The translations under genes and the position numbers were made by a program. Positions 19,331-27,887 of a stretch of 64,000 bases of DNA are shown here, piece by piece (within the stretch, counting starts at the first letter, position 1; each line of letters opens with the position of its first letter). Origin of the DNA: Agarilytica rhodophyticola (lineage in GTDB: Bacteria; Pseudomonadota; Gammaproteobacteria; Pseudomonadales; Cellvibrionaceae); contig NZ_CP020038.1 of NCBI RefSeq assembly GCF_002157225.2, positions 1,821,001 through 1,885,000 on the forward strand, in the 5' to 3' direction. A model generated the notes under the pieces. The model did not search any database and was not told the DNA's origin. It was given only the letters and a program-made list of their open reading frames with translations.

Positions 19331-19873
19331 CTAACTGGATAACCAAGGCCGGGGATGATTATTGGATAAACCTTCCCATGTGCGTATTTTTTTGAAGGTC
19401 TCTTCGTCTAAGTGCTTTAATTCTTGCTGACCTTGCATCACGCTATAGGCGGCATGTATATCGCGATCAAACTTGTATTGAAAGATATAGCGTTGGTCAT
19501 CGTGGATGATGAGACGTGCTTTATTCCACTTTTGATTAAAGGGTTTGATTCGAGTGCAGTCCTGCAAAATATCTAATCGTTTATCGAAATACGCTGTCTT
19601 CTCACTCGAGTAAAATAGACTGTCTAATGCTAGTGGCTCATTTGTCGCACTTTTCGTTTCAAGAATATATTTGTGCCTGTTGGGTTTAACAAAGTGCAGT
19701 TCTACAGGGAAAACTGCATCTGTGTCACTTAATTCATCTATAATTATATTCGTTAGCTCCACCAGCATACAGATGGCCGCATCATGATGAGAAAGGTCGG
19801 TCAAGCTCCCGTGAATTGTTTCTGGTTTACTTTTAGACATCTTTTTATCATCACGTTTTTTTACATTTTTCAT
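19331..19873 (-). CDS. Hypothetical protein of the HTH-paired family (paralogue 1)
   Basis: About 180 residues if it begins at the ATG at 19873, which has an agg-containing site about eight bases upstream; the frame stays open to 19933. It overlaps the end of the HTH gene 19851-20135. The N-terminus is very basic, and the rest resembles the 18794-19282 product in predicted order of helices and strands ('KWNKARLIIHDDQRYIFQYKFD' corresponds to 'QWNTMTITLHFEGRYKIHRAFD'). No known domain; function unknown. Confidence 0.6.
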   Translation of the reverse strand: MKNVKKRDDKKMSKSKPETIHGSLTDLSHHDAAICMLVELTNIIIDELSDTDAVFPVELHFVKPNRHKYILETKSATNEPLALDSLFYSSEKTAYFDKRLDILQDCTRIKPFNQKWNKARLIIHDDQRYIFQYKFDRDIHAAYSVMQGQQELKHLDEETFKKIRTWEGLSNNHPRPWLSS

Positions 19874-20135
19874 ATGCTTGCCTAAGTGCATTCTCAATTG
19901 AAAAGAAAGCGCTGCTTGCTTTTTGATCACCAACAGCTAGGTAAACTTCCCACACTCTGCTAGGTGGAATGCATCCACTTTTAACCCATCTAGATATTGC
20001 TGAGTCTGTCACACCTAGTTTTTCAGCCGCTGCTCGTTGTCCACCCAATATTTGAACGGCCTTGTCAACTTCCAAATCCATAATAAGAACGTCATGCTCC
20101 CACATTAAAAATTTTATTTGTTTCTTTAGATTCAA
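19851..20135 (-). CDS. YdaS/Cro-like HTH regulator (paralogue 1)
   Basis: Up to 94 residues; a shorter start at 20081 would leave only the DNA-binding core. The motif 'QRAAAEKLGVTDSAISRWV' and the following 'KSGCIPPSRVWEVYLAV' match the HTH protein at 18511-18810 nearly throughout, so the two are paralogues. It is the promoter-proximal gene of the minus-strand cluster, and about 260 bp of AT-rich DNA lies upstream, where its operator should be. Confidence 0.78.
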   Translation of the reverse strand: MNLKKQIKFLMWEHDVLIMDLEVDKAVQILGGQRAAAEKLGVTDSAISRWVKSGCIPPSRVWEVYLAVGDQKASSAFFSIENALRQAYEKCKKT

Positions 20136-20394
20136 TATCTATTTGATTTGTTTGCTCTAACAGAAATCGACACTAACACTTCTTTGTACAACTTCAAGCA
20201 TCTATTAAATTCTAATTATTTCTAATTAAATCTAGACAGTTCGAAAAAATAAGACTTTAAAAATCAATAGGTTAAAGAACTTCATAATATTCAGTGAAAT
20301 ACATCCTAACGGCATTCGATTTTTATCAAAGTGATTTTGTAGAACAATACCGAAGCACTTTTATGTGCCAAATCAATTTACATAGGAAATCGAA

Positions 20395-21090
20395 ATGAAG
20401 ATTATTAAATATAACAATGCTAAAACGTTATTTTTCATAAGTGGGATGTTTGCAGGAGGATGGATGTGGAAAGACTCACATAAGTCTATTGCTGGTACCC
20501 AACATCTCTTATTAGAAGAACCATTGTGTGCGATAGGTGGCACTGTAAGCGTCATCTCGGAGCACATCATCAAAGAATTAAAAAAAGTAGATGAAAAGGT
20601 TATTCTAGTAGGTAACTCTTTAGGTAGTTTTATATGTATGAATATAGCAAAACTTATTCCTGAGAAAGTGGAGAAAGTAATAATCTCTGGTTCAGCAGGC
20701 TTTGGTGAAGTTATATTAGATATAAAAATTAATAGTAAAAACTCTTCGGAGATTGCACAAAGGTTTGTTGATCTTATTTGTTATGATAAAAGTAAAGCGT
20801 CTATAGAAGTTAAAGAAAAGACTGCTAAGAGCTTCAAAGAGAACCTTCGCAATATTATAGGCTTGATGAGAGAAAGTAATGCCGCAAATGCAACGGAGTT
20901 ATTAACTAAAGTGAAGTGCCCTGTGCATGCAATATGGGGCGAAAATGATGTAATAACACCTATTTCTCAAGCTATTACAACATTTGATAACTTTGGTATA
21001 CCTGTTAGCTTAATCAATGAATGTGGCCATAGTCCCATGTATGAGAAGCCAACAGAATTCGCCTCTTGCGTTAGCGAATGTATAAAGTAA
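20395..21090 (+). CDS. Alpha/beta hydrolase
   Basis: A 231-residue alpha/beta hydrolase. A Gly-Asn-Ser-Leu-Gly elbow places the nucleophile at Ser75; Asp185 ('WGENDVITP') and His212 ('NECGHSPM') complete the triad, and 'HPMYEKP'-type residues follow as in esterase/C-C hydrolase relatives. No signal peptide. An aggaaa site precedes the ATG. It is divergent from the HTH cluster and convergent with the Fis-type regulator gene, so it is probably monocistronic. The substrate cannot be told from sequence. Confidence 0.8.
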   Translation: MKIIKYNNAKTLFFISGMFAGGWMWKDSHKSIAGTQHLLLEEPLCAIGGTVSVISEHIIKELKKVDEKVILVGNSLGSFICMNIAKLIPEKVEKVIISGSAGFGEVILDIKINSKNSSEIAQRFVDLICYDKSKASIEVKEKTAKSFKENLRNIIGLMRESNAANATELLTKVKCPVHAIWGENDVITPISQAITTFDNFGIPVSLINECGHSPMYEKPTEFASCVSECIK

Positions 21091-21186
21091 TGTAAATACA
21101 ATAGTAAAATATAAAACCATTATCTTGGTATAAAATAGTTTTACCCGCTATTTATGGTATTGAGGTAATGGTTCTCCGCCTGTATT

Positions 21187-22095
21187 TCAGAGACTATATT
21201 CTTTTATTTTGTTTCTCAATGTCGTGTGATTTATCCGAAGATAATCAGCTGTGGCTTGTATTTGTCGATCATTTTCATATAGGGCCTCCTTAATAAACTG
21301 CTTATCTATATGTTTATGGAACGTTCTCATATCAGCTTTTGTCTTGTCGGTCTCGAGTAATTTGTAGGCTAATTTTAATCTATCCCAAAAAAATCTACCT
21401 CCAATAGAAAGGTCAATAACTCTCTCTTGAGATATATAATAAAATGATAATGCCGTATAAAATGTAATAGTAGGGCCAATAACTGCGACAGGAATAGCAT
21501 ATTTAGTGGAAGAAAGGGCGACAACTATAAAAAATACTATAATCAAAGGTATAAATGAAATAATCGCGATTAAGTTCTTTGAAACAGTCATTCGCTGTTT
21601 TTTGCAATGTTTAACATTCCTCAGCAAAAAGTATATCGTAAGTATGTTAGATATCATTATGTATAAGTCAAAACACCATGCAAAAGATCCATCATTATGC
21701 ATTAAAGAGTTTTGTTCTACTCGATAGCTTTCTACCATCAAACCATTAAAATGTAGAAAAGTCAGCAATAAAGGGAAAGCGTAAAGCCAATCTGAGCTAA
21801 TGTTTATAAAGATATTTTTTCGATCTGAAAGAAATATGCTTGTCATCATTAAATGTGTGAAAAAGAAATACGCAGCAATTAGGTAGGCATCAGCTGCATA
21901 TCCGGCTGCCTTAACTGAAAACGAAAATAAGACGTACATTATTGCTTGGGAAAAATTCATTAATACCAAATTTGAAAACAGTTTGATATAATGGTTACCC
22001 ATTTTTCTTTTGTATAGCCTGATTAAAATAAATACACATAATACGGCCGGCACCATTGGCAGAGCTGCATACATCCATAAATTATTAATCATCAT
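21187..22095 (-). CDS. Membrane protein with C-terminal Fis-type HTH
   Basis: A 302-residue protein with about seven membrane segments spread over residues 5-235 and a cytoplasmic tail ending in a Fis-type helix-turn-helix ('RQIQATADYLRINHTTLRNKI'). The N-terminal part resembles the seven-TM input modules of sensor proteins, here wired directly to a DNA-binding domain with no kinase between. Probably a one-component membrane regulator; ligand and targets are unknown. It converges with the hydrolase gene. Confidence 0.75.
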   Translation of the reverse strand: MMINNLWMYAALPMVPAVLCVFILIRLYKRKMGNHYIKLFSNLVLMNFSQAIMYVLFSFSVKAAGYAADAYLIAAYFFFTHLMMTSIFLSDRKNIFINISSDWLYAFPLLLTFLHFNGLMVESYRVEQNSLMHNDGSFAWCFDLYIMISNILTIYFLLRNVKHCKKQRMTVSKNLIAIISFIPLIIVFFIVVALSSTKYAIPVAVIGPTITFYTALSFYYISQERVIDLSIGGRFFWDRLKLAYKLLETDKTKADMRTFHKHIDKQFIKEALYENDRQIQATADYLRINHTTLRNKIKEYSL

Positions 22096-22361
22096 AAAAC
22101 CTTAGCTTCATGCTTTATAACTTCACTTCTCTCATCAATTAGAGGCGAGCATTGTTATTGTATTTTAAGGTGAAGTCTAGTACTTGTTATGCCAAATGTT
22201 TAGCTTGTTTTTTGCTCTAAAAAACTTTAAATCGTTGCTAAAACAGAGCTTAATTTATTCAAAATAAAATAAATGCGACAAAAAATTAATTTAGGCGAAG
22301 CTTCATAAAGCTATATTATATATATCTTAAAGCTTAGGTTTAAAAATTGAGGTTATGATTT

Positions 22362-22556
22362 TTAGTGTTTAGGATCTTTTTTTGACTTAAGGTTAAGTTT
22401 TTTATGTTGGACTGTGAAGTTGATCAAGTTTTTATGTAAGTCACAATAGATTGAAAATGCTTCAACTAAATTGAATTGATATAGAGAGTGAGTCTTATAC
22501 CAAACCAGCAAATTGCTATCGCCTTTATCATAGATATTTGAGTATGCGTCAATCAT
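22362..22556 (-). CDS. Possible small ORF
   Basis: A 64-residue frame in the 800-bp AT-rich gap between the Fis-type regulator and the CRISPR leader. It has an aromatic middle and a Lys-rich tail, no recognisable domain and no clear ribosome binding site. It may be a chance frame. The rest of 22096-22905 shows no other gene; its right end is the presumed CRISPR leader. Confidence 0.22.
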   Translation of the reverse strand: MIDAYSNIYDKGDSNLLVWYKTHSLYQFNLVEAFSIYCDLHKNLINFTVQHKKLNLKSKKDPKH

Positions 22557-22805
22557 ATGACATGTTTTGTGAAAAACTTAATTTATTGTTATCCCGCATT
22601 CATATTGGTTCTTGAGTGAAACTAGAAGATACTTTTTTAAAAAGCCTTTGGTGTCAATGAAGATTTGTTGTGCCTAAAATGAAAACATAAGTGCCAAGCT
22701 GGTAGTGCAAATATTGTCACCCTAGTCTTCGTGAGATGAGCACATGTTCATTTACACTATTATTATTCGGTTTTACCCTTTTTTTTCGAGTATCACTACA
22801 GCCCG

Positions 22806-22905
22806 CATTTTACGTGGGTTTGATATAAGAAAATAAAAAAGCGTATTTATGCTAAAAAGCATAAAAGTTCTTTAATAATCAGATGTTTATTATAGTTTTT
22901 GTATT
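22806..22905 (+). promoter_or_regulatory. Presumed CRISPR leader
   Basis: About 100 bp of AT-rich DNA immediately left of the first repeat. Repeats at this side are intact while those at the far end are degenerate, and the repeat is in the usual I-F orientation, so the leader should lie here and transcription should run rightward. A small hairpin (tttatgc, loop, gcataaa) lies at about 22844-22863. No IHF or promoter consensus was fixed with certainty. Confidence 0.5.
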
Positions 22906-23413
22906 GTTCACTGCCGTGTAGGCAGCTTAGAAATATTGCAAGTGTAAGCTTGACAGGTACGCCGCGTTCACTGCCGTGTAGGCAGCTTAGAAAATTAGTG
23001 GTCGTTGTAGTAGAAGAAACAGGTTGTTCACTGTCGTGTAGGCAGCTTAGAAAATCAACAAAAAGTGTTGAGGAAAACATTTTAAATTCACTGTCGTGTA
23101 GGCAGCTTAGAAATAATTAAAGGCTTTAAAATCAACAATTTGACAATTCACTGTCGTGTAGGCAGCTTAGAGAGCTGTGAGTTTTCTCGGTTATTCACAT
23201 GTAATATTCACTGCCGTGTAGGCAGCTTAGAAAATTCACAAAAACACGAATAAGATCACCAAATGGTTCACTGCCGAATAGGCAGCTTAGAAAAGTGAAA
23301 AGAGTTAAAACAGTAACAACCTGCAGTTCACCGCCGTATAGGCAGCTTAGAAAATAATTAAAACTCCTACATGTTTTAATTTTTTGTTCACTGCCGAATA
23401 GGCAGCTTAAAGT
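22906..23413 (+). CRISPR. Orphan type I-F CRISPR array: 9 repeats, 8 spacers
   Basis: Nine 28-bp repeats start every 60 bp at 22906, 22966, 23026, 23086, 23146, 23206, 23266, 23326 and 23386, leaving eight 32-bp spacers. The repeat has the I-F hairpin core (ctgccgtgtaggcag) and ends in ttagaaa. Variants: repeats 3-5 have ctgtcg, repeats 4-6 start with a instead of g, repeats 7-9 have altered stems (cgaata or cgtata), and repeat 9 lacks the normal end. Decay at the right marks it as leader-distal. No cas gene is present in the window, so processing would need Cas6f/Cascade encoded elsewhere. Spacer 8 itself holds a 9-bp inverted repeat followed by T residues. Confidence 0.95.
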
Positions 23414-23722
23414 AGCAGGTTAGTTGAGTGGCATTCGTATCGCTGCTTGCTAACTGGTGTCTACTGCTAATATTTCCCCTATCGCTTTTTTAATCACAAA
23501 CTCATGCAATATTTAGTTTTTAAACGCAAAATAAAGCTGATAAATATTCCTAGTATATTGATTTTATTGTATATATTTTTTCAGTTATGTGAATTTCGAG
23601 TTAGTGTGATTAGTATTCTATTTGTATTTTAATTAATCCCAAAAAGCCCTAATTTTCTCCGTTCTGAGTAAGGTTTGCGTATTTCTTTCTGGGTAGCCAT
23701 TGCCCTCAAAAAACCATTATAA

Positions 23723-23780
23723 AAGTCCGTCGCTAAGTTACTGATTTATAAGGAAATAATTTTTCGACATCGACGGACTT
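23723..23780. repeat. 10-bp perfect inverted repeat in gene-free gap
   Basis: Arms aagtccgtcg (23723-23732) and cgacggactt (23771-23780) flank a 38-nt AT-rich centre. Related aagtccg pieces recur at about 23840 and 23870. This lies in the gene-free gap 23414-24346, where I see no ORF of note. It could be a small mobile repeat or an att-like remnant. Confidence 0.5.
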
Positions 23781-23917
23781 CGAAAGTGGTGCCTAGTAGA
23801 GTGAGAGAGAATATAGGGGAGAAGAGAGAATTTGATGCTATGAAGTCCGGGATCAAAAAATAGCCGAAGTCCGCTAAGCCACGCCATTACTAGGCTGTAG
23901 CGCGGTGGTCGCGCATA

Positions 23918-23949
23918 AAAAAAGCCAACCTGATAGGGGTTGGCTTTTA
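23918..23949 (+). terminator. Strong bidirectional terminator-like hairpin
   Basis: A perfect stem aaagccaacc / ggttggcttt with a short loop, flanked by A residues on the left and T residues on the right, so it could work on both strands. No gene ends right next to it; it may terminate CRISPR-side transcripts or belong to a lost gene. Confidence 0.6.
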
Positions 23950-24346
23950 TCTATTGGTGGAGGGGAGGGAACTCGGTTCAAACCCCTTCTATGATGTATT
24001 TGGGCTTAGCGGTAACTAGCAGTAAGTATTGGTAAGCTCATTAAACGCTATCTTCCTACCTTCGTATATGTCTTTTTGATATATGCTCGTTAAGTGGTTT
24101 TTGGCGCAGCGTTATCTACTAAGTGATAGAATTAAATTATTGTATTTGGCTTAGAGTGAGATAGATTACACACCTCTCCTTGAATATCGGATATATTGTA
24201 TTTTGAATAAAGGCAATAGATATCTAGGTTCAGTATGAGTGCAAATACGATATGAGGGTTGCTTAAAGCGTCAACGATTTAAAGAATATAGTGTCTTTAA
24301 AGTAGAGAACGGCGATTGTCGATAAATCATTGGGAAAGTTCGCAGA

Positions 24347-24946
24347 ATGAATCATGACTTACACCTAAATACGCCCCTATCCAAAGCCGTGCTAAGTTTT
24401 TTTAATCGGGCGGAGCAGGACTTCTCGAAGGTGCAAAAGCAACCTGGTAGTATCAAAGCATACATCTTTGGAGGCTGCGCGATGCATATATTGACAAATT
24501 CTCGTGGTAGTGGTGATATTGATGTGGAGTTTTCGGCAGCACGGCATGTGAAAAGCTCTGAGTTAACCTTTAATGTTTCCCCCATTACCTATACTTCTCA
24601 GGGTACAAAACTACGTTTACTTTATGATAAAACCTTTTCGCCGACACTAGGCCCTCTTCACGAAGACTATCAGGATGATGCTATACAGATAGAGACTAGG
24701 ATGGTGGCTTCTCCATTGTGGCTTTATGTGGTGACACCTGCCGATTTGGCTGTCTCAAAACTGGGACGCTTTGGCGAGAGAGATATCGACGATATCTTAA
24801 CTTTGATAAAAGTGAAAAGATTGTCTATTGATGAGTTTGTAAGCAGAGCTAATGAAGCGGCTGAGTATTATGTTGGTAATGTCGTCGCTATAAAGAATAA
24901 TGTGAGCCATATCCAACGCCGAGCAGAGAGCTTGAAACTATGTTAA
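24347..24946 (+). CDS. Nucleotidyltransferase-fold protein (DUF6036-like)
   Basis: A 199-residue protein with the minimal nucleotidyltransferase signature: Gly42-Gly43 in 'FGGCAMHIL' and Asp57-x-Asp59 in 'RGSGDIDVEF'. A later 'TPADLAVSKLGRFGERDIDDI' segment is typical of this branch, which includes AbiEii/MNT-type toxins or antitoxins. The next gene overlaps it by 7 bp, so the two form a small operon that could be a toxin-antitoxin pair; which would be the toxin is not clear. Confidence 0.7.
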   Translation: MNHDLHLNTPLSKAVLSFFNRAEQDFSKVQKQPGSIKAYIFGGCAMHILTNSRGSGDIDVEFSAARHVKSSELTFNVSPITYTSQGTKLRLLYDKTFSPTLGPLHEDYQDDAIQIETRMVASPLWLYVVTPADLAVSKLGRFGERDIDDILTLIKVKRLSIDEFVSRANEAAEYYVGNVVAIKNNVSHIQRRAESLKLC

Positions 24947-25368
24947 ACGATAAAGATGTTTATGATGCTCTTGATCGAGTTGCCGAAAGTCGTCTACGTA
25001 ATACGTCAGTGGAAGACATGGTAGCAGTCGCTCTCGCTGTATGGCATGAAGGCTTTGTGCCAGACGTTTCTTGGGCTAAGAATTTAAACCCTGAAAGTCA
25101 AAGAGTTGTCGGCTACATGATAGAGTTTTTAGCAGGCTTTAATGTACTTTGCCATGAAGAAAGGGAAAACCTATTATCCTTTTCTGAAAAGCTAAAGCCC
25201 TCTAGTGTGCCTTACGTTACTCCCGACCGATATAGGGATGAATTAGCGACAGACTGGGGACTGAAACATGATGTGACTCCATACTTTGAACACCTTTCTC
25301 ATTTTCAGACTCGTCATTATGGACATAACTCAGATTATGAGCGTCCATCGCCAAATTTTGTTTTGTAA
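24940..25368 (+). CDS. Hypothetical partner of the nucleotidyltransferase-like gene
   Basis: A 142-residue soluble protein that I do not recognise. The first 95 residues look all-helical; the C-terminus has a His-rich stretch ('HFQTRHYGHNSDY'). The ATG lies inside the end of the preceding gene (7-bp overlap), indicating coupling. The gap after it, 25369-25689, is AT-rich and shows no gene. Confidence 0.65.
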   Translation: MLNDKDVYDALDRVAESRLRNTSVEDMVAVALAVWHEGFVPDVSWAKNLNPESQRVVGYMIEFLAGFNVLCHEERENLLSFSEKLKPSSVPYVTPDRYRDELATDWGLKHDVTPYFEHLSHFQTRHYGHNSDYERPSPNFVL

Positions 25369-25695
25369 CAATAGCTGAATCATTTCCTATAAAATAAATT
25401 TCTAATTATCCAACCAACCTTCATTTTACAGAAAAGTTTTGGCACGCTTTACTGTTTAATATAAGATGCTCAGTATTTTTGTTTTTTATCTGCTTTTATT
25501 AAATTAATTAGATAGTATAATTTTAGTTTGTGTTGATGCGTCTAAAATCCATGAAAATTTAAGCGTCATGGTTAATTCATAATTCTCCGCATTAAATATT
25601 TAATCTAACTTTCAATAAATTAGGAAAAATTTATCCTAAATTTTATTAACTAAAATAATGTTGTAAGCAAGCGGAAGTAAAAATGAGGAAGTAAA

Positions 25696-25890
25696 TTGGA
25701 AATAATATTTAAAGAAGTTGATGGTATAACATACGAAGCGGAATATACGGTAGATGGCAATATGCTTACCGTCTACGGAGTAAATACTTCAAAGTCTAGT
25801 CAGCTCAATGGGATAAGAGAAGAAAGCCTAGCAAAAATATTATTAGGGCATTTAATTCGAGAGGGGAAGGCTGAAGAGCAAAATTCGTAG
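25696..25890 (+). CDS. Small conserved-looking protein, TTG start
   Basis: A 64-residue protein. Start is TTG at 25696, with a gaggaag site five bases upstream. The pattern 'YEAEY.VDGNMLTVYG' followed by a Leu-Ala-x-Ile-Leu-Leu helix is recurrent in small bacterial proteins of unknown role. A similar 'YEAEY.L.SSEL' pattern is seen in the decayed ORF near 33093-33448. No neighbours give a function. Confidence 0.55.
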   Translation: MEIIFKEVDGITYEAEYTVDGNMLTVYGVNTSKSSQLNGIREESLAKILLGHLIREGKAEEQNS

Positions 25891-25989
25891 ACAGAAGGTA
25901 GAAGTTGACTAAATGGACTATATGCTGTGTCAATCCATTATACACAAAACGAAGATTGTAAATACACTATCTATTAAGTTGACCAATAA

Positions 25990-26151
25990 ATGAACATCGC
26001 GATATGGAAATATTTATTGCTAGTCTTCGAAATTGTTGGTATCTTGTTTTTAACTAAATCACTTAACTCGTCTCTTGGAGAGACAAGCTTTGAGATAATA
26101 TGCTTTAAAGCTAACATTTCGGGTTTGCATGGATGCTTAAAACTGTCATAG
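25990..26151 (+). CDS. Possible 53-residue membrane peptide
   Basis: A short frame with one membrane segment (about residues 6-25) and a Cys-containing tail. It ends 10 bp before the next small membrane ORF, and the three forward ORFs from here to 27374 may form one unit. No clear ribosome binding site; it may be spurious. Confidence 0.3.
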   Translation: MNIAIWKYLLLVFEIVGILFLTKSLNSSLGETSFEIICFKANISGLHGCLKLS

Positions 26152-26161
26152 AGAGGCAGCC

Positions 26162-26407
26162 GTGCTCATATTGTATTCACAATTATTCCTATCCCAAATG
26201 TCATCTGTAATGGTGATATTACTTTTTCTTTTCTCCTTTCTTAGCCTTATTTTCAGTTTTTGTCTTCAGTGGGCACAGCGAGGAGGAGGGCTAATGTATC
26301 TGCTGACGTGTATTATCTTGTGCTGTTGGGCTACTGCAGTTGGAAGCCCAGACACAGTAAGCCCTTCGGATGTAGTTGGCCTTTTAAAAAGTATATTAAA
26401 GAAGTAA
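26162..26407 (+). CDS. Small membrane protein, GTG start
   Basis: An 81-residue protein starting with GTG at 26162, preceded by gagagg. Two hydrophobic segments (about residues 12-37 and 43-60) suggest an inner-membrane hairpin. The C-terminus ends Leu-Lys-Ser-Ile-Leu-Lys-Lys. Unknown family. Confidence 0.4.
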   Translation: MLILYSQLFLSQMSSVMVILLFLFSFLSLIFSFCLQWAQRGGGLMYLLTCIILCCWATAVGSPDTVSPSDVVGLLKSILKK

Positions 26408-26483
26408 TGTTTAACAAACATATCAAAGCACTAAATCTTCAGCAGTTAATGTATCAAATAAGGTTCAGAGGTTAATAGTAGTT

Positions 26484-27374
26484 ATGCATGTATTATTAGA
26501 AAGTATGAGTTCGCTACTAGGTGTATTGCTTAATCATTATCAGTGGTTTTTTTCCGGGATTGGTGTTCCGATATGTAGTTACTTATTTCTCAGACGTTTA
26601 TCGAAAAAACAGACCGATGAAAACAGGAATAGAGTTTTAGTTCCCCAAAAAAACGATAGTGATAGTAACAATAATGAGTCAGAACAAGGGGGGGCATTGT
26701 CAGGTTCGTATCGAACGGCAGTTGGTCAAAAACATAGATGGCTTAGAGAGGAAATTCTTGATATTAAGTTAAGAGATATGGCAATTTTTTATGGATTAGA
26801 TGAAGTAACACAGTTAGAGAGTTACGAGCTAGGAAATATTGAGCTGCCAATGAGTTTAATTGAAAAAGTAGAAGATTTCTTTTTTTTAAAACCAGACTTT
26901 ATCGATTCGGATATATCATCTATATTTCGCTCGTTTCATTTGTGTGAACGAGAACTCGCAAAACTATTCGATAAAGGCTTTTCAGCTACCATAGCTTGTT
27001 GCCCTTATAATAGAGATGATCTGCTTTGTTATATAGTTATGCATAAAGTGGAAAATAAATTTACAAGAATTATTTCTTCTGACTTAATTGGTTCATTTAT
27101 GTCTTCAGGTGGAGGTAGAATGAATATTCAGTATTTAATAAATGAAATTTTGGATAGAGGGATCTCTAATTACCATGTGCCTATTCTCACCGCGACTGAA
27201 GATGACTGGGAGAAATTAGAGCAAAAATGTTATTATGATGTAAATTTGTGTCATCGAGTTGGAGCCGCTGATAGAGCATGTATGGATATATTTAGCCTCT
27301 GGTATGAAGAAACCGTTAAATCTAGAAAAAGTTATAAGCCTGAAGCAGAGTTTTCTATTGGTACTGAGTATTAG
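26484..27374 (+). CDS. Membrane-anchored protein with HTH-like segment, unknown
   Basis: A 296-residue protein with one N-terminal membrane segment (about 10-37), a basic stop-transfer Arg-Arg, and a low-complexity Ser/Asn/Glu linker (50-75). A cytoplasmic region near 85-140 resembles an XRE helix-turn-helix ('LRDMAIFYGLDEV'), and an unrecognised domain fills the C-terminus. It lies upstream of the candidate RNA at 27.5 kb. A signalling or defence role is possible but unsupported. Confidence 0.6.
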   Translation: MHVLLESMSSLLGVLLNHYQWFFSGIGVPICSYLFLRRLSKKQTDENRNRVLVPQKNDSDSNNNESEQGGALSGSYRTAVGQKHRWLREEILDIKLRDMAIFYGLDEVTQLESYELGNIELPMSLIEKVEDFFFLKPDFIDSDISSIFRSFHLCERELAKLFDKGFSATIACCPYNRDDLLCYIVMHKVENKFTRIISSDLIGSFMSSGGGRMNIQYLINEILDRGISNYHVPILTATEDDWEKLEQKCYYDVNLCHRVGAADRACMDIFSLWYEETVKSRKSYKPEAEFSIGTEY

Positions 27375-27475
27375 GTTAAAGAATGCAGATTTAATATATG
27401 TACTTATATTTCATCTAGAACTATTGAGGTTGTTATCAATAAGTGTATTAAAAAACAGTAATCTAATGATATAGA

Positions 27476-27505
27476 TTGACTTATTTGCAAATAAAATGCT
27501 ACATT
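27476..27505 (+). promoter_or_regulatory. Sigma-70-like promoter
   Basis: TTGACT at 27476-27481, an 18-bp spacer and TACATT at 27500-27505 give a credible promoter just after the 26484-27374 gene. It would start transcription near 27512 and drive the candidate RNA. Confidence 0.5.
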
Positions 27506-27511
27506 CAGGAT

Positions 27512-27773
27512 AATGTGGTTGAGCCATATTTGGAGCTAAAGGTTCCAATGTTGGTCTGGTCGCTAGGAGTGCATTTATAGGAAGAACTCAGAACTACTGC
27601 GAGGCAGACTCTGAACTGTCCTAGCCTATATATGGTATCACGCTCTGTTAGCTGGAATGATACTCCAGTAGTAAACCCACTATAAACTGATTAGCTATCA
27701 CTTTTAGTGGCGTCGCTGGCCTGCGACGTAAAGCTCAAATGTTACTAACATCCTGAGCCGGCTTAGGGTTTTT
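27512..27773 (+). ncRNA. Candidate structured RNA of about 260 nt
   Basis: This stretch has no ORF. It is bounded by the promoter at 27476-27505 and an intrinsic-terminator-like hairpin (cctgag, ccgg, cttagg, then gttttt, 27752-27773). Internal hairpins are visible at 27652-27668 (ctgga/tccag) and 27711-27728 (cgtcgc/gcgacg). It is markedly more GC-balanced than its flanks. It may be an independent small RNA or the structured leader of the 29-residue ORF that follows. No known RNA family is recognised. Confidence 0.4.
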
Positions 27774-27785
27774 ATGGAGAGCAAT

Positions 27786-27875
27786 ATGTTCACATTTAAA
27801 AACTCTAAATATGAGGTTACCATTGATGTGGCAAAAATTATTAAAGCATTAGCATTTTTAATTCTACTTTTATAG
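27786..27875 (+). CDS. 29-residue hydrophobic peptide
   Basis: ATG at 27786 follows a ggag site; the frame ends with TAG at 27875. The peptide has a polar start and a hydrophobic helix at its C-terminus (Ala-Leu-Ala-Phe-Leu-Ile-Leu-Leu-Leu). Behind a structured leader this resembles type I toxin or small regulatory membrane peptides. An 8-bp perfect hairpin (gggtgacc/ggtcaccc, 27888-27905) follows. Confidence 0.4.
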   Translation: MFTFKNSKYEVTIDVAKIIKALAFLILLL

Positions 27876-27887
27876 TAATCTTTGGCG

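Noticed and set aside
22847-23120. ORFs of 77 and 73 residues across the CRISPR array with repeated 'LSCLHGSE' or 'SLPCRQLR' segments
   Set aside because: They are translations of the CRISPR repeats and not genes.
22934-23385. Spacers targeting either prophage in this window
   Set aside because: I saw no convincing match by eye; a systematic alignment would be needed to exclude it.
23951-23995. tggtggagggg...ggttcaaacccc, which looks like a tRNA 3' end
   Set aside because: The T-arm and acceptor do not pair into a tRNA in either orientation; at most it is an att-site remnant.
27512-27773. Retron-type msr-msd RNA
   Set aside because: No reverse transcriptase gene is nearby and the hairpin layout does not show the needed paired a1/a2 ends.
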